14,341 bases of DNA. Source: Oscillospiraceae bacterium (GTDB lineage: Bacteria > Bacillota > Clostridia > Oscillospirales > Acutalibacteraceae). Under the pieces are notes generated by a model that saw nothing but the letters and a program-made list of their open reading frames with translations, searched no databases and was not told the DNA's origin. Made by a program: the position numbers and the translations under genes. Positions 13,173 through 14,341 of the stretch are shown here, one piece after another (position 1 is the first letter of the stretch; each line of letters starts with the position of its first letter). Where the stretch lies: NCBI GenBank assembly GCA_029004655.1, contig JAQVYP010000031.1, forward strand, positions 1 through 14,341, read 5' to 3'.

Positions 13173-14341
13173 ATGGAAGTCAGCATTAAAAGCGTTAAAG
13201 GTTATGAATTTATTGACTCAAGAGGAAATCCTACGGTTGGAGCCGAAGTGACTTTAAGCGATGGCTCCAAAGCAATGGCAATGTCTCCGTCGGGAGCTTC
13301 AACAGGTATGTATGAAGCTCACGAATTAAGGGACGATCAACAGGACAGATATGGCGGAAAAGGTGTTCAAAAGGCTGTTCAAAATATTGATAATATTATT
13401 TCAAGTGCCTTGTGCAATTTAGGAACCACGGACCAGACAGTTGTGGATGACACGATGATTACGCTTGACGGTACCGAAAACAAGTCCAAACTTGGTGCTA
13501 ATGCTATTTTGGCAGTATCTTTAGCGGTTGCAAGAGCTTCGGCTAAAAGCCTTAAAATCCCTCTTTACAGATATATTGGAGGAATTTCCAATTCAAAACT
13601 GCCAATACCAATGATGAATATTCTTAACGGAGGCGCACATTCCACAAACAATATAGATATTCAGGAATTTATGATAATGCCGGTCGCAGCGGAGAGCTTT
13701 GCAGAAGGGCTTAGACAGGGCATAGAAATATATCATTCACTCGGAAGTATTTTAAAGCAAGAAGGATTGTCAACAGGAGTTGGGGATGAGGGTGGGTTTG
13801 CACCGAATTTAACTTCGGACGATCAGGCAATTGAGTATATTTTAAAGGCAATTGAAAAATCAGGATTCACAACATCCGAAGTTAAGATTGCGTTGGATGT
13901 TGCTTCAAGCGAATGGTATGAGGACGGAAGATATAAATTACCCAAACGAGGAGAAATACTTGAATCCATTCAGTTGATTGATCATTTGGGGAATTTGGTG
14001 AACAAGTATCCAATAATGTCAATTGAGGACGGACTGGGCGAGCAGGATTGGGAAGGTTGGAAGCTTTTAACGGAACGTCTTGGAAACAAGGTGTTGCTTG
14101 TGGGCGACGATCTTTTTGTTACCAATACCGAAAAGCTTCAAAAAGGTATAGACAGTTGTGTCGCCAATTCAATTTTGGTTAAACTCAATCAAATAGGAAC
14201 CTTAACCGAAACGCTGGATGTAATCAATCTCGCAAAAGATTCGGGATATACGCCAATTATTTCCCATCGCTCCGGAGAGACCGAGGATACTTTTATTGCA
14301 GATTTAGTAGTCGGAACAGGGGCAGGATTCCTTAAATCCGG
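13173..14341 (+). CDS. eno: Enolase (3' end cut by the window)
   Basis: The first 389 residues of phosphopyruvate hydratase, which converts 2-phosphoglycerate to phosphoenolpyruvate in glycolysis; the complete enzyme is about 430 residues. Active-site residues are all present: the SGASTG loop (40-45), H156 (GGAHS), E165 (DIQEF), E206 (VGDEGG), metal ligands D242, E285 (SIEDGL) and D312 (VGDDLF), catalytic K337, the HRSGET motif with H365, and K388. GGAGG 7 bases before the ATG fixes the start. Some normally fixed positions differ (for example VGAEV after DSRGNPT, AMSPSGASTG, and GFLKSG near the end), so the protein looks a little divergent but intact. It is not in a gapA-pgk-tpiA-gpm operon, but stands alone behind its own extended -10 promoter, divergent from the mgsA operon. 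Confidence 0.97.
   Translation, partial: MEVSIKSVKGYEFIDSRGNPTVGAEVTLSDGSKAMAMSPSGASTGMYEAHELRDDQQDRYGGKGVQKAVQNIDNIISSALCNLGTTDQTVVDDTMITLDGTENKSKLGANAILAVSLAVARASAKSLKIPLYRYIGGISNSKLPIPMMNILNGGAHSTNNIDIQEFMIMPVAAESFAEGLRQGIEIYHSLGSILKQEGLSTGVGDEGGFAPNLTSDDQAIEYILKAIEKSGFTTSEVKIALDVASSEWYEDGRYKLPKRGEILESIQLIDHLGNLVNKYPIMSIEDGLGEQDWEGWKLLTERLGNKVLLVGDDLFVTNTEKLQKGIDSCVANSILVKLNQIGTLTETLDVINLAKDSGYTPIISHRSGETEDTFIADLVVGTGAGFLKS

Overview
The window looks like chromosomal DNA of an AT-rich, low-GC Firmicute, most plausibly an uncultured gut clostridium (Oscillospiraceae/Ruminococcaceae-like). The grounds are strong AGGAGG-type ribosome binding sites, sigma-A promoters with extended -10 boxes, a 650-residue MetRS with a C-terminal tRNA-binding domain next to tatD, and an ABC-F ATPase. 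The taxonomy is inference; no rRNA or marker phylogeny is available here.

Layout. 1-2767 (minus): metG then tatD, almost touching, with a further gene probably starting at the left edge. 2768-2958: a compact divergent promoter region. 2959-5685 (plus): an ABC-F ATPase and a Cof-type HAD phosphatase in one operon, closed by a strong hairpin terminator. 5733-5890: the first copy of a ~158-bp foldback element. 5898-10284 (minus): an O-antigen-ligase/Wzy-like membrane protein downstream of a 1040-residue protein made of a ~490-residue low-complexity tail fused to a degenerate P1B-type ATPase. 10435-11214 (minus): an RlmB/TrmH-type rRNA 2'-O-methyltransferase. 11294-11450: the second foldback copy. 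11589-12815 (minus): an HPr-kinase-like P-loop protein followed directly by methylglyoxal synthase. 12816-13172: a palindrome-rich divergent intergenic region. 13173 to the end (plus): enolase, cut by the window edge.

How the genes fit together. metG, tatD, the ABC-F protein and RlmB are translation or RNA housekeeping. mgsA and eno are both glycolytic: mgsA drains DHAP and eno makes PEP. They diverge from a shared region whose two arms are inverted copies of each other around the eno promoter, which suggests common control. The P-type-ATPase-like protein and the Wzy-like protein are the least ordinary genes.

Most notable signals. (1) The two foldback elements keep their pairing while changing sequence: I count about ten fully compensated base-pair changes between them, conserved unpaired blocks, and non-Watson-Crick stem positions that are G:T on the plus strand. 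This looks like a structured RNA or RNA-bearing mobile element transcribed from the plus strand. I could not match it to a named RNA family. (2) The 1040-residue protein keeps the P1B-ATPase layout, but the DKTGT and GDGxND catalytic motifs are gone. (3) The enolase promoter sits inside a nested inverted duplication.
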